Below, in pieces: positions 10,401 to 18,864 of a DNA stretch of 41,007 bases. Under the pieces are notes generated by a model. It saw only the letters and a program-made list of their open reading frames with translations. It did not search any database and was not told the DNA's origin. The DNA is from Tritrichomonas foetus (lineage: Eukaryota; Parabasalia; Tritrichomonadida; Tritrichomonadidae), in contig MLAK01000980.1 of the NCBI GenBank assembly GCA_001839685.1, positions 1-41,007 on the forward strand, in the 5' to 3' direction. Each line of letters opens with the position of its first letter. The first letter of the stretch is position 1. The translations under genes and the position numbers were made by a program.

Positions 10401-11312
10401 CCAACCTTCAATAATATTTTCGATTCTTTTCGTGACAATACAAAAATATTCCAGAGCAAAGACATTATAGAATTTTCAATTTCATGGTATTATTATTCTA
10501 TTCATAGAAACATTGATTCAACTGCTTTAATTTCAAAAATGCTTCATCAATTTAATGAAAATTTATATGAGGATTTTGATTTCGATTTCAACATTAATAT
10601 TGTTTCTAAAACAATAAATTATTTAATCAAAGAGCCAAATGAAACTAACCGAATTCTAGTTGAATCTTTGACACAAAATCTTTGCATACTCTCACCTTTT
10701 TTATCACAAGAATTCATTGAAAAAATATCATCTTTCTTCGAAAATAAATATTTTAACCACAATTTACTAGGAAACCAAAATGAAATTGAAAGTTTTGATG
10801 ATTATTTAATTTGGGCATTGTCAAATATTTTCTTGCCTTTGTATTTAGAAATTAATTCTATTTCTCAAAGAAATAAATATCATAATTATTTTTTTATTTT
10901 CTTTGAAGCCACCGATTTCTCATCGCAAGAGTGTAAATCTTGCTTTTCATTCTTAGAAAAAATCCTAACTAAATATGGTTATTATGAAAATGAAGAATGG
11001 ATAGGTATGTTAAAAGCCAAGCTATTGAGCCAGTCTGACAATATAGAATATATCAATAACTTGTTAAAAGCAATAGTTAAAAGGATGAAGGTAGATTTAG
11101 TTAAAGATGAATATGAAGGCTTCATACTGTCATTACTTGGTGAAGAAGAAAATAAAGAAATTTTCATCAATATAAGAAATGCATCTCTCTATCTTGAAGC
11201 GAGTAATGATGAAGTAAAATATGAACTTAGGAAAAATTATAAAATTCCAGATGAAATCATCCCAAAATGGCCTCAGGAGCTATTAAATTACAAATATTTG
11301 TTTTTATTATAA
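4407..11312 (+). CDS. Giant ubiquitin-specific protease (USP9X/USP34-like)
   Basis: A 2301-residue deubiquitinase of the C19/UCH family, which cleaves ubiquitin from proteins. The catalytic domain spans about 1120-1415: the Cys box reads GLKNLGSTCYMNS with nucleophile C1132, the Gln is in the QCDATEFFQFL stretch, the His box is SGHYISYVK with H1372, and the third residue is D1390 in NVLNDQQ. A ubiquitin-like segment precedes it at about 670-735. Long Leu/Ile/Asn-rich helical regions lie on both sides, as in the alpha-solenoid flanks of USP9X, USP24 and USP34. The zinc-holding CxxC pairs of the finger subdomain are not visible; the expected site reads GTSEEYHSQ. The whole 6.9 kb is a single frame with no intron and a very AT-rich codon choice. 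The stop is followed by ATAAA, suitable for the TAAA-type poly(A) signal of trichomonads. Substrates are unknown. Confidence 0.92.
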   Translation: MQSNLSHKDYHQLETEVNLIIANRDYGNILSHICQLLDDFIKVGSHQVPYQKITPDFIVKILNNSLKKILFFERISQNEIDQNINFLKKVTKSCFTILANERMEFIPILEKILNINSPFYTIYGENDKTASNYSPIAQYIVTQCLENFMNEITNIGIIHQPELFIFVFKLISNQCDFWTSCCDDFHSFYMGLDPFLITLMDIIHTQDFFKIKKEFLYLVLEASLKISGLTNSQDTILLILDCAYLLLKTKNADHQMISAKILCHNIMITRFQTILLHWAKDKEDIFDFIFLNNMNISIILQMNSFIILFSKNYGFGVQLIKILFNLMKNNPKLQTTLSNIIKLSFKKILGNDIDVLINYFSNSMSFEVVPLICDLIKDLCDPFREKLLLNLIKWQRNDYEINHNPTSLEYLFKLSEDILKKPSKILLDKFFLNNADEYDLLFLSLANKELCCFTDELHEFFVSISKQYIDKVNNKNMKSNIYDLILSVLHNYFTYSVQNIRILDLFSLSIENDQGWAMLSRLVKENKNITYILWDFITKLPKEKFTKSGVLFLDELIFMTAKKENHVDNDYFDDYDLNGIDFLLDVLNYQKTTNEVIKQIQNSFIKIIQKQSIVRATDTAKFFNYIFCHIHNKKISIRIILNNLISIGENIIDTVQLGFNRHINQIDRPNEIIPVKLIHSKLPKVNYLLYIKPGTLGHYIMRAASSIFNVPIYLVTIKHENRVVGPDENLFEYLKNEKDRQLFALTKTKIATQYFPVELISFHLSMLKNDIIEILKSEGKNKHAYELLSFLETDDEIEKLSEESIIEQIKTSPNHYYSCYLIGFLIHKYEAFYSNIQNISTGEEKCDEKRTFQTSFYEFIIDYFTAKKLIPEEISLLIKLLSMVTLNSYKLEELILRILGFMTNPNLISIPVLKKEIPLIFKKLGVINPYQFFSILYIQKELFLAVFNLFPLAFIHVFEIIDHKFKLYAIISEWIKNNNVEITLEILLALEKLENDQCDSSFIIQKCLSDLKWYMTHFILKSFIVHSQFCNQKIAKTLFESAFSQKDEQKFEIIFQNLRKAENENIIDIENIENNLLEIISILNENSNDDSSNENVKNMKYSKTLNWNIDPDIFVLDYNYRVLGLKNLGSTCYMNSIIQQLLNLPDFLEALFTYQISSENEKWIEDLQYVLSALLIYSGDYVDPSDLFSSLKFSNQRTDQCDATEFFQFLIDKLPDTIQKTICGEMINKIIGTSEEYHSQKIEKFSTLTLPIVEDNNDIDFDQSLHISFNEEYVSDYNSEETNLPMSVIKVDRIFKIGLYLVFQLKRFEFNNVNGTKSKLQNYFEFPEEVDMNDYIFKTEDTKFQVFDVEGDDNTYDLCGIVKHSGSVDSGHYISYVKYSNLNYWNVLNDQQVDFQQNDNIFDELFNSAYMLFYKRKKKGQEDYEKIIQMIPDEIRNIINEENRKVKYTKYLMSPTIQQYIAESNNIYLQLSYYFIIFSHIINHKQIIKPNEFLSLIEGNITNTNQTVDDEIGNDDDLAQEFIGINETIVIDFFLHCPHDDMVLITLNYVVKHLSFIFVDKIIQSLKQLITHSRFRHLNTFSRIIFSYIEKNYQAEIDSKWINNIVEFIKNFYDFPSISQYTLTNVNMSYLFNSLEYFEKEELNDSLLELIQLAPRIIQSTSQSNYYFKLLMKYFPPAEMIQIVSKNNVIKLIDASINEKHLYYYIESALIDNIIDENSLVEIIHEKVQNNDQPMREMLICNIGNMFFELITSKNTIIKSKMEEISQLLFPNIYGFEYYTTLEHIQNSKKIDIHIHREFERSKTTDEELKEFARFFDTIMNSIQQLCEIDQTSSLNPNDTDNMNENERYTSLFRVIQWTIWYLGITDDNLDILLQFALKIRKDYEVDCNSYEFLRLIEAVPNRKPYLRKNFNKFIELIFPLDNSRQQFYIEFMLIIFLSIFQGAIPSDFFTNKIFFDCFLLFCSSAQKYHFNFLLSVLQIDTLHSILVNLLKTFNLKSPTFNNIFDSFRDNTKIFQSKDIIEFSISWYYYSIHRNIDSTALISKMLHQFNENLYEDFDFDFNINIVSKTINYLIKEPNETNRILVESLTQNLCILSPFLSQEFIEKISSFFENKYFNHNLLGNQNEIESFDDYLIWALSNIFLPLYLEINSISQRNKYHNYFFIFFEATDFSSQECKSCFSFLEKILTKYGYYENEEWIGMLKAKLLSQSDNIEYINNLLKAIVKRMKVDLVKDEYEGFILSLLGEEENKEIFINIRNASLYLEASNDEVKYELRKNYKIPDEIIPKWPQELLNYKYLFLL

Positions 11313-11992
11313 ATAAATGTGATATATATTTACGAATATACTTTTCTGGTATGTTTTACTTTTTAAATATATATTTAAATATATAGATTTAACGATGTAT
11401 GATCGTACTCGCAACTAATGATTTACATATTATGTGATGATCTTATTTGACCAATGCATTCAGCGATTCTAGAAGATGATAAACATCTGATCATATTATA
11501 TTAATATTAATATAATAAGATTTATTATTAGTCATATGAAAATGAAACACATTTTTCTTATCCAATGTTATGGAGTTAAAAGTGATTTTAAAAAAATATT
11601 AATTATATTAAATATATAGATAGGAAAAAATAAACTATTAATCTAATTTGACGTGAGATATCATGATTTCTTTAATTGACGAGAATCAAAATGAACACAA
11701 TTTTCTATTTGGTCAAATTATGGTCAATATCACTAATCATCTCATTATACCATAATCAATATTAAAAAATCAAAAAACGAATGACATGTTCGCCTCGTTA
11801 ATTTTTGACAAATACAAATTCTGTGGGATGATAATCGTTCAATTGAATTAAATTTATATTATCTTACAATCTTTATTCAATAAATTTAATCGCTCCCTAT
11901 TTTATCCTCATATCGTTCTTCACATTTTTATTGAAAAAGTTTGGATGATTCATCGAATTTCAGTTGACTACAACCGTTTTCACAATGGCTAA
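11313..11992. other. Intergenic before the importin-alpha-like gene
   Basis: No gene seen. It contains a perfect 24-base AT palindrome centred at 11505/11506 (11494-11517). Near the right end, TTTTCACAATG contains a candidate initiator (TCAC at 11980-11983) and a tiny upstream ORF described separately. Confidence 0.5.
11494..11517. repeat. Perfect 24-bp AT palindrome
   Basis: The half-site tattatattaat is followed by its exact complement, allowing a 12-bp hairpin with no loop. It consists only of A and T and sits about 180 bases past the USP stop codon. It may be chance in AT-rich DNA or a cruciform-prone site. Confidence 0.7.
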
Positions 11993-11996
11993 ATGA
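11985..11996 (+). promoter_or_regulatory. Three-codon upstream ORF overlapping the start codon
   Basis: ATG GCT AAA TGA (Met-Ala-Lys-stop) precedes the importin-alpha-like start. Its stop overlaps that start as ATGA (11993-11996). If transcription starts at the A of TTTTCACA (11982), this first ATG would have a leader of only about three bases and could be skipped, giving the second ATG an 11-base leader. Whether it regulates anything is not shown. Confidence 0.35.
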
Positions 11997-13522
11997 ACAC
12001 ACTGCGACTTCAAAAAATCGACGAAACAGATGCACTCTACTCATTGAAGTCCACAGGGGCTGACCTCACCGACTACAGGGAGCAGCTTGCCCGGGAAAGG
12101 AACGCCCGAACTTTGACACTTCGCCGATCCCAACGACCAACTATCGCACAATTTCTCTCGAAAGCCGCACAGTCGAACCAGAATCGAATCCCCTTGATCG
12201 ACTCCGGCAACTTTCCATTCCTCGACCCCTCCTACGCGATTTCGCAGCTCAATACGGGAAATTCGAATACCCTCCAAGAATTCTTAAATCACATCACGAG
12301 CTGCGCTCAGCAGACGCCGCGGCTTGCCCAAAACCTCGTCAAGGCTCCAGGAGTCTCCGAAGCATTCGTCAATGCTCTAAGCGCTGGATATTCCGAACAG
12401 ATGATAATTTCGATAATTCGGTCTTTGATCGTCTTGTTTCCGATTGCTGGCGAAAGTATGACCACTTACGTCGATGACGGACTTGTAATGTGCTTATTCG
12501 ATTTTCTCAGCTCAGAGTCTGTACCATTGCTTCAAGCATCGATTGCGCTCACTGACGTTATCTCAGAAGCCTCTGGCTATGCACGCGATAGCATTCTATG
12601 TTTCAACTTACATCAATTTTTGATTGATGTTGCCCTTTCTGAAAGAGACGACCAATTAACCCTTCAATCATGTGAAGCACTTAACAAAATATTTATGAAC
12701 AAGCAACAAATCGAACCAACAATATTGGCAGGCTGTGTCGATCAAATGGCCTGCCTCTTGCAATTACATAATGTTCAAGCTGTCAATACTGTTTTGATGT
12801 GCTTCGTTTCAATGACCAATCAAATGTCCGCATTAGTTTTCAATCTCTTCGACTTGAATCTCTTCCCGATTATCGTAAACATGCTTTCCAATCAAGACTT
12901 GGTCAGTGCTGCCCTCCCTTTGATCGGCAATCTTAGTGTTGGACATGCCGCCCATATTCAATCATTATTAGACAATGGCCTTCTTTCGCATTTGATGATT
13001 CTAATCGACACAGAGTATACGGCTGACGTGTTTTGGGTGCTTTCCAACCTCGTCGAAAGTGTTCCACATTTGACTATCAATTTATTCTCCAAGGACTTCA
13101 TTGAAAAGACAGTAGACATAGCGGCAAGCTCATCATACGAAATTGAAAAAGAAGCAACCTTCTTCCTCTCAACGTTGATCATTTTCACAGAAACTGAAGA
13201 TTTAATCTTTTTCATGCAGTCTTCAATGCTCGATTTAATGATCGAAATGCTTGGATGTGGAGTTCTCCTCATCATTCTTCGCTGCTTAGACGCTTTAATT
13301 CGCTTGTCTAGGGCGATAGAAATGAAAATGAGCAACTCAGGTGTGTTTTTGAATTTGAATGGCGAATTTGTTGAGATGTTCTCTGGAAATGAAATCCACA
13401 AGCGACTCTCGGATCTGACTGACCAAAAATCAAACCTCATCCGCGAAAGGGCAGAATTCCTCTTGAAGCAGATTGACGCCTGCTGCCCTGGTGATGTGGC
13501 TTCCTCCCTTCTTGCAATGTGA
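11993..13522 (+). CDS. Importin-alpha-like armadillo protein
   Basis: A 509-residue armadillo-repeat protein, most like importin alpha, the adaptor that carries NLS cargo to importin beta and the nuclear pore. The N-terminus has a basic stretch (YREQLARERNARTLTLRR, about 28-45) comparable to a short importin-beta-binding domain. From about residue 90 to 490 there are tandem helical repeats with armadillo signatures such as LPLIGNLSVG and VFWVLSNLVES, the Trp/Asn pairing that lines the NLS groove. Only some repeats keep the Trp and Asn, so NLS binding may be altered. The 5' half of the gene is clearly richer in G and C than its neighbours, which suggests selected codon use in a well-expressed gene. 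An alternative is another ARM-repeat protein of unknown role. It converges on the WEE-like kinase gene across a minisatellite. Confidence 0.75.
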   Translation: MNTLRLQKIDETDALYSLKSTGADLTDYREQLARERNARTLTLRRSQRPTIAQFLSKAAQSNQNRIPLIDSGNFPFLDPSYAISQLNTGNSNTLQEFLNHITSCAQQTPRLAQNLVKAPGVSEAFVNALSAGYSEQMIISIIRSLIVLFPIAGESMTTYVDDGLVMCLFDFLSSESVPLLQASIALTDVISEASGYARDSILCFNLHQFLIDVALSERDDQLTLQSCEALNKIFMNKQQIEPTILAGCVDQMACLLQLHNVQAVNTVLMCFVSMTNQMSALVFNLFDLNLFPIIVNMLSNQDLVSAALPLIGNLSVGHAAHIQSLLDNGLLSHLMILIDTEYTADVFWVLSNLVESVPHLTINLFSKDFIEKTVDIAASSSYEIEKEATFFLSTLIIFTETEDLIFFMQSSMLDLMIEMLGCGVLLIILRCLDALIRLSRAIEMKMSNSGVFLNLNGEFVEMFSGNEIHKRLSDLTDQKSNLIRERAEFLLKQIDACCPGDVASSLLAM

Positions 13523-13627
13523 GTTTCATGAAAGTTAGTGTATGTTTTTTGTTTTTCTGCGGCAATGATAAAAAAACTTTTTTGTATTTTTATTTATAAA
13601 ATTTCGATATTCTCTAATTGACTACTT

Positions 13628-13782
13628 CTTCCATTTCCCATTTCTTTCTTCCATTTCCCATTTCTTTCTTCCATTTCCCATTTCTTTCTTCCATTTCCCA
13701 TTTCTTTCTTTCATTTCCCATTTCTTTCTTCCATTTCCCATTTCTTTCTTCCATTTCCCATTTCTTTCTTTCATTTCCCATT
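13628..13782. repeat. 20-bp minisatellite, about 8 copies
   Basis: Unit tttctttcttccatttccca repeats in register about eight times, with occasional C-to-T change (tcatttccca). The + strand is nearly pure pyrimidine. It lies between the 3' ends of the convergent importin-alpha-like and WEE-like genes. The open frame it makes on the minus strand is a by-product of a repeat lacking stops. Confidence 0.93.
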
Positions 13783-14014
13783 GATTTTCCATGAAGAATG
13801 TTTATCAAGAGCAAAAAGAAAAGAATGGTCACCAACAGGTTCTGTCAGCGAGATTATTCGTGCTGTCTATCTTTAAAAAACCCTTCAAAAAGAACAATAA
13901 ACCAAATCGAAAAGAGAGTTATCTAAGTGAAATCGTTTTAATAAACAATATAATAATAAGTCGAATAAAAAATAATACAATAAATCGCACGAACATAGTT
14001 AAAAACACACACAA

Positions 14015-15112
14015 TCAAATACAGTCAAATGATTGACGCCTTTTGAAATCATTCACCTTCGCAAGCGCTTCATCATCCAGCCAGCAGACTCCCTTCATGC
14101 TATTCTTGCTGGGCATGCTGCTGCCTTGGTTTCCTTGTGGCTGAATAACTTCATACTGGAGCCTCTCAAGGATGTCTTTGATTTTTGGGTGTTGGATGAG
14201 TTGCAAGGAAGTCGGCCTTTGCGATGGATCAACCTTGAGCATCTGGCGAACGATGTCAAACTCGTCGGGAATGATTGAAAGGTCAAAAGTTCCCTTTCTT
14301 ATTGCGTCGTATCGTTCAGCATCACGCGGAACTTTTCTGTGCGTCACAATTTCGTACATCACCGCGCCAAAACTCCAGATGTCGGTCTGATATGTCACTT
14401 GGTGAGGTGAGTTTGGCCAGTAGAGCGCCTCTGGAGACACGTATGGGCCCGCGCCCTCACAAAAGTTCTCAAAAGTGCCATTTTTGAGGACGGTTCCGAA
14501 ATCTGTCAATTTAAATATATTTGCGCCATTTGCGCCGTCGCACTGGAGGATGTTCGCTGGACTCACGTCGAGATGAATGAAGCCCTGGCTGTGAATGTGG
14601 CAAAGAGCGGAGGCAATGTGGGCAAATATTCGCCATGCATCAAAAACATCGAAGTAAAGAGCCGTGTTTGCAATACTGCCGCCAAACGCATAATCGAGCT
14701 GAATAAACATTGTATTATTTGGTTCCTTCAAAATTCGTGAAGCATCGATAATAGTTGGAAATTTTCCAATTCGGCTGTAAACGTCCCATTCGTGGAGGAG
14801 AAGTTTCGATGATGATGAAGTTTTCAATGCGTAATATTTTTCATCGCTATTCAAGTCGATTTCCTTCGCTAAAAATAATGTGCATGTTTTGGTTTTATAG
14901 ATCGGATTTTCAATATCATACAAAAGTCCGGTTGACGTTTGGGCATTAAATGTTGTGTCGGGGTCGCAGGACTGAGCTAGGGAGAATAATTCGGTATGGC
15001 TGAGGGATTCTTTGAGGGTTCGAACAGGAGCGGTGTGGTGGAGAGGGGACAATGGTGCCAATGGAAATAACTCGTCGTCGTCATCTGAAAAGTCTGGAAT
15101 CGGAAGCTCCAT
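14015..15112 (-). CDS. WEE1/MYT1-like protein kinase
   Basis: A 365-residue kinase, counted from the ATG at 15112; the frame is open further up to 15184 but only from a TTG. The first 60 residues are acidic and Ser/Pro-rich (DFSDDDDELF). The ATP Lys is K97 in YYALK; the catalytic loop is HLDVSPAN (180-187, D182), close to the HLDVKPAN of MYT1/WEE kinases but with Lys replaced by Ser; DFG is at 204-206; the activation-segment end EGAGPYVSPEAL (219-230) resembles the EGD-type motif of WEE/MYT1; DIWSFGAVMYE follows. No glycine-rich loop is recognisable at about 68-82. WEE-type kinases restrain CDK1 by phosphorylating the Thr/Tyr of its G-loop. The nearby CDK gene keeps that Thr-Tyr pair. Another kinase family or reduced activity is possible. 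Confidence 0.7.
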   Translation of the reverse strand: MELPIPDFSDDDDELFPLAPLSPLHHTAPVRTLKESLSHTELFSLAQSCDPDTTFNAQTSTGLLYDIENPIYKTKTCTLFLAKEIDLNSDEKYYALKTSSSSKLLLHEWDVYSRIGKFPTIIDASRILKEPNNTMFIQLDYAFGGSIANTALYFDVFDAWRIFAHIASALCHIHSQGFIHLDVSPANILQCDGANGANIFKLTDFGTVLKNGTFENFCEGAGPYVSPEALYWPNSPHQVTYQTDIWSFGAVMYEIVTHRKVPRDAERYDAIRKGTFDLSIIPDEFDIVRQMLKVDPSQRPTSLQLIQHPKIKDILERLQYEVIQPQGNQGSSMPSKNSMKGVCWLDDEALAKVNDFKRRQSFDCI

Positions 15113-16988
15113 CTCGTGGATCGAAAAATCAAATGGAAAAAAAAAATTGTGAGTCAATTGAAAATGTTCAAAAAAATATCTCAAAACAACTAATGTAAAA
15201 CGGCCAGTATTTCAATTTTGAATGTCATAATTATCAGAAAGATATTAGAAGATTGTTCCAATTTGATAAATATTCTGATAACTATTCATTTGGTTTCTGA
15301 GGTGTTATGTGAAATAATTCAGATGGTTGGAATTCGTTACATTACAGTATTGAAAATGTAAAATGACTCAACAATTTTTGAATATGTGCAAAGAGGTGAT
15401 CAGTGAAAAATTCAAGCAAAAATAAAACTGTGAATCTGGAAACTATTGAAAAAAAATATTTGGAAACAACAAAATAATTATTTTCGAATTTCGATGTATT
15501 TATATTTTATTTTGACGAGATTATAGGTCTGTAAGAACATTACTATTATTGTGGAATTAATATTTGCCAGAATCATAAGCTGTATTGCTCGATATTCATT
15601 GTGTACGTTTAGAACAAAATTTTTCAATGTTCTATGAAATAATCAGACTTTTTCAATGCTGCTTTGCAAGTTAGGAAATGAAGATCAATTTTGACAAGCT
15701 GATTCAAACAATTGTGAAAAAAAAATCATTGAGATTATCTTTTTTAGGCTTTAGAATATGTTGATTCACCACATATCCTTATTCGTGGTGATGAAGTGTT
15801 GAACAGTCAATTTATTTTTTTCTGAAATCACATTGAATGTGTATTAAATTGAATACATTCAATTTTTCGCAAAAAAAAAAAAATGCGAATACTCTAACGG
15901 ACGAATTTCTTCACAAAATATTTTATTGATGCAAGACATATTTCATCAATACCCGTCGTTTTCCTTGAAAAAAACGAAAATTCTTGATATAAGAGTGCCC
16001 TTTTCCGGTTTTTATCGTTTTGATAAGTTCGTCATATTCAAAATTGTACACTCAAGATCAAAGACAATAATTAGTTTTTAACATAGAAATATGAAGAAAT
16101 CAGTCGAGAAAACATTGATGAATGTAATATAATTGGCCGAAAGAATTTTAATTGTAAACGTACATCATTAAATTTTCATAAAAAATAATTTATAGCTTTT
16201 ATATTTTGAAAACTTTGACAAAAGTCAAGTTTTAATTCCATTGAAAAAATAATGTTGTGAAAAAATTCAATTTCATTTTAAATGACAAAAATGCCGATCC
16301 TTTGACCTTAACGGCTTTTTGAGTTAAATAATGATTCAAAATTTTTAAAAGTTCAGGAGTTAGGTCTAACAATTTATTATTCAATATAAAAATTCATCTT
16401 TTAAATTATTAGTTATTATGCGGAGAGAATTATCTAAATTAAAAACAATGAATTATGTAACTTTTATATTCATCTAAATCAATTCGATGGGAAACGATCG
16501 TAACATATATTTCGATAAAATATTCTATTGATTCAATTTTGAATATTTATTCGGTCTAATACTGTAAAAAAATTATCAAAAAGATGATCAATTAAAATCA
16601 GATACAACATGATTAATACATTTCACTAATGATACAACCATGACATTAAACATTTGCACCAAAATGCCCAAAAACCATCGAATTTTATAAAAAACAAATT
16701 TATTTTCATGAAATTGTTCTGATATCAAAAATTTCATTATCATATACAAAGTTTATTTACGTAGTTATATACAAAAACAATACAACGCAATGTCTTCTGA
16801 AGAAATGGTTTGTTTCCTCCTTTTTTTTCCCCACAGTTTCCGACGGTTTTGAATGTCAAATTTTGACCACATTTAATAAGGAAAGATAAAGACCGTTTAT
16901 AATAATTATTTTTTCACACTTTTTTCGAGTCTATGTGTCCTCTTTGGGAGGAACATCTTGATGAATGATGAAGAAATCTTGGATTAGT
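15113..16988. other. 1.9-kb intergenic region, nothing recognised
   Basis: AT-rich non-coding DNA between the start of the WEE-like gene and the 3' end of the CDK gene. I see a 13-base A run near 15871 and a small stem (CACCAC...GTGGTG) near 15768-15791, but no ORF with recognisable content. Confidence 0.5.
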
Positions 16989-17924
16989 TCATGTGTCAAA
17001 CTCTTGTGCCGACATCTTCCGAATGAGTGGCGACAGAGTATCAAAGAAGGGATGCTTCATTGCATCTTGAACATTAATTCTCTTATCGGGATCGAACACA
17101 AGCATCTTTTCAATAAGGTCGATTAAAAGTAAATCATCAGATCGAATGACATCCTCCAGTTTCTTCTTCGGATAATTTGGAAATTGAATCTCGTCTTTCA
17201 TCATCGGACATTCTTCCTTCGTTGGGGTACCAAGCACGTTGAATATTTTGTGCAGCTGGTCGACGTCAGAATCGCCTGTGAAAAGTGGAATTCCACAGCA
17301 CATTTCGGCCAATATGCATCCGGCGCTCCAAATGTCGATTGGGAGGCCGTAGACCTCTACGCCAAACAGCAATTCAGGCGCTCGATACCATTGCGATACC
17401 ACATTGGCGCTATACTTCCGCATTGGGATGGTGAAATATCTGGCTAATCCGAAATCGCAGATTTTCAAGAATCCGTCCTTGTTCAGTAGAATGTTGTCTG
17501 GTTTTATGTCGCGATGAATGATTCGGTGCGAGTGGAGGGCATTAATTCCGGCTAACATTTGAAAAGCGTAACTTTTGAGGAGTTTCATTGAAATCGTTTT
17601 GCGGGAATGGTTTAGAAACCTTCTTAAATCGAATTCGAGATACTCAAAAACAAGCGTAAGCGATCCTTGTTTGATGATAACATCTTCCAATTTGACGATA
17701 TTCGGATGTGAGACTGACCGTAGGATTGACATCTCGCGTAAGGTTGTTGGAGGTATTCCGTCTTCTTCTTGCTCGAGCTTCATTATTTTAAGTGCAACTA
17801 TTTTATTCGTTTGTAAGTCTTCCGCTTTGTAAACAACACCGTAGGTGCCTTCGCCGCGCTTTTCTAGTCGCTTATAACGAACCGATGTGTCAATTTGTTT
17901 CTGTTGATCATCGTTCGTCGACAT
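16989..17924 (-). CDS. Cyclin-dependent kinase (CDK1/CDC2-like)
   Basis: A 311-residue kinase with full CDK layout. G-loop GEGTYG at 24-29 contains T27 and Y28, the positions WEE1/MYT1 phosphorylate in CDK1. ATP Lys is K46 (ALK). The cyclin-contact helix reads PPTTLRE (58-64) in place of PSTAIRE. The catalytic loop is HRDIKPDN (137-144), DFGLAR is at 157-162, and the T-loop is YSANVVSQWYRAPE, placing a Ser (172) where CDK1 has the activating Thr161. GLPIDIWSAGCILAEM and a CDK C-lobe ending in HPFFD follow. It should bind a cyclin and drive the cell cycle or transcription. The T-loop (no THEVVTLWYR) and cyclin helix are divergent, so assignment to CDK1 rather than another CDK is open. The ATG start leaves a 15-residue lead before the kinase fold. 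Confidence 0.93.
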   Translation of the reverse strand: MSTNDDQQKQIDTSVRYKRLEKRGEGTYGVVYKAEDLQTNKIVALKIMKLEQEEDGIPPTTLREMSILRSVSHPNIVKLEDVIIKQGSLTLVFEYLEFDLRRFLNHSRKTISMKLLKSYAFQMLAGINALHSHRIIHRDIKPDNILLNKDGFLKICDFGLARYFTIPMRKYSANVVSQWYRAPELLFGVEVYGLPIDIWSAGCILAEMCCGIPLFTGDSDVDQLHKIFNVLGTPTKEECPMMKDEIQFPNYPKKKLEDVIRSDDLLLIDLIEKMLVFDPDKRINVQDAMKHPFFDTLSPLIRKMSAQEFDT

Positions 17925-18540
17925 TTAATCGAGCATTAATTAGAAATTTTCACATCAAATGTCTTTAACATTCAATTTTTCTATTAACTTTCAAAAAACA
18001 ATTGAGAGATTTAATACATTTGAATAGTCATCAACCGTTAAATTCACAAAATTCACAGTGCCACCGATATGGATTGGGTTAATTTATTTCATAATAAAGG
18101 TCAAAGTGACACCAATAATTTATGAGGAAATATTCGTCTAATTATTAAATAAAAAGTCATATAAACATAGTTAGAGATTTAAAATCGCTAGTGCTATATA
18201 ATGTTTCGAAATATATAGAAATAGTTAGTTAAAAAAATCGATTTCTAATTGTGAGTGTTCAGAGACGAATTCATAAACACGTTATTTCTACAGATTATCA
18301 CTTGTTTCTGAATAGCCTTATTATGACTTGCCACTTAGTTAATTAGTGGAATTTTTATTCGAGATTTTGGTTTTTGAATATTAAAATTGATGAAGATGTC
18401 AAACATTATAATCATTCATTTTAAATCTACCAGATTTTGTCATTTGTTGCTTATTCCTTTATCTCACCAGTAAATGAATCAGAAAAGAAAGATATAAATA
18501 GATGGAATAGTATTTTAAATAGAATAAAATCCTGTTTGAA
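17925..18540. other. Intergenic upstream of the CDK gene
   Basis: AT-rich, no gene seen. TTGAATAGTCA at 18020-18030, about 100 bases upstream of the CDK start, matches the core of the 16-base word found at 19574 and 24886. Confidence 0.4.
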
Positions 18541-18780
18541 TGTGTTTCAATGATAATTGATGTGTTTCTATTCTTATTAATGCGTTTCTATTCTTATTGA
18601 TGTATTTCTATTCTTATTAATGTATTTCTATTCTTATTGATGTATTTCTATTCTTATTAATGTGTTTCTATTCTTATTTATATGTTTCTATTCTTATTGA
18701 TGTGTTTCTATTCTTATTGATGTGTTTCTATTCTTATTTATATGTTTCTATTCTTTTTAATGTTTTCCTATTCTTCTACT
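18541..18780. repeat. 20-bp minisatellite, 12 copies
   Basis: Unit tgtgtttctattcttattga is repeated twelve times in exact 20-base register. Variation sits at a few positions (tgtg/tgcg/tgta/tatg and ttga/ttaa/ttta), and the edge copies are the most diverged. It lies just past the 3' end of the PAQR gene. There are no unique spacers, so it is not a CRISPR-like array. Confidence 0.95.
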
Positions 18781-18864
18781 ACTATCATTATCATCCAAAC
18801 ATAAGAAAACAAGAATACTGAAAAAACAAACATTTAATCAAATACAAATCCAGCTAAAATAAGC

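Noticed and set aside
13614..13835. 73-codon minus-strand frame (Glu/Lys/Trp-rich)
   Set aside because: It is the translation of the 20-bp minisatellite; no independent coding signal.
15113..15184. N-terminal extension of the WEE-like kinase to 15184 (similarly 31526, 35884 and 39851 for other genes)
   Set aside because: Each extension begins at TTG; an in-frame ATG follows shortly, and candidate initiator words lie before or within the extensions at 35884 and 39851.
18541..18780. Regular repeat array that could suggest CRISPR
   Set aside because: Units are contiguous 20-mers with no unique spacers, in a eukaryotic genome; it is a minisatellite.
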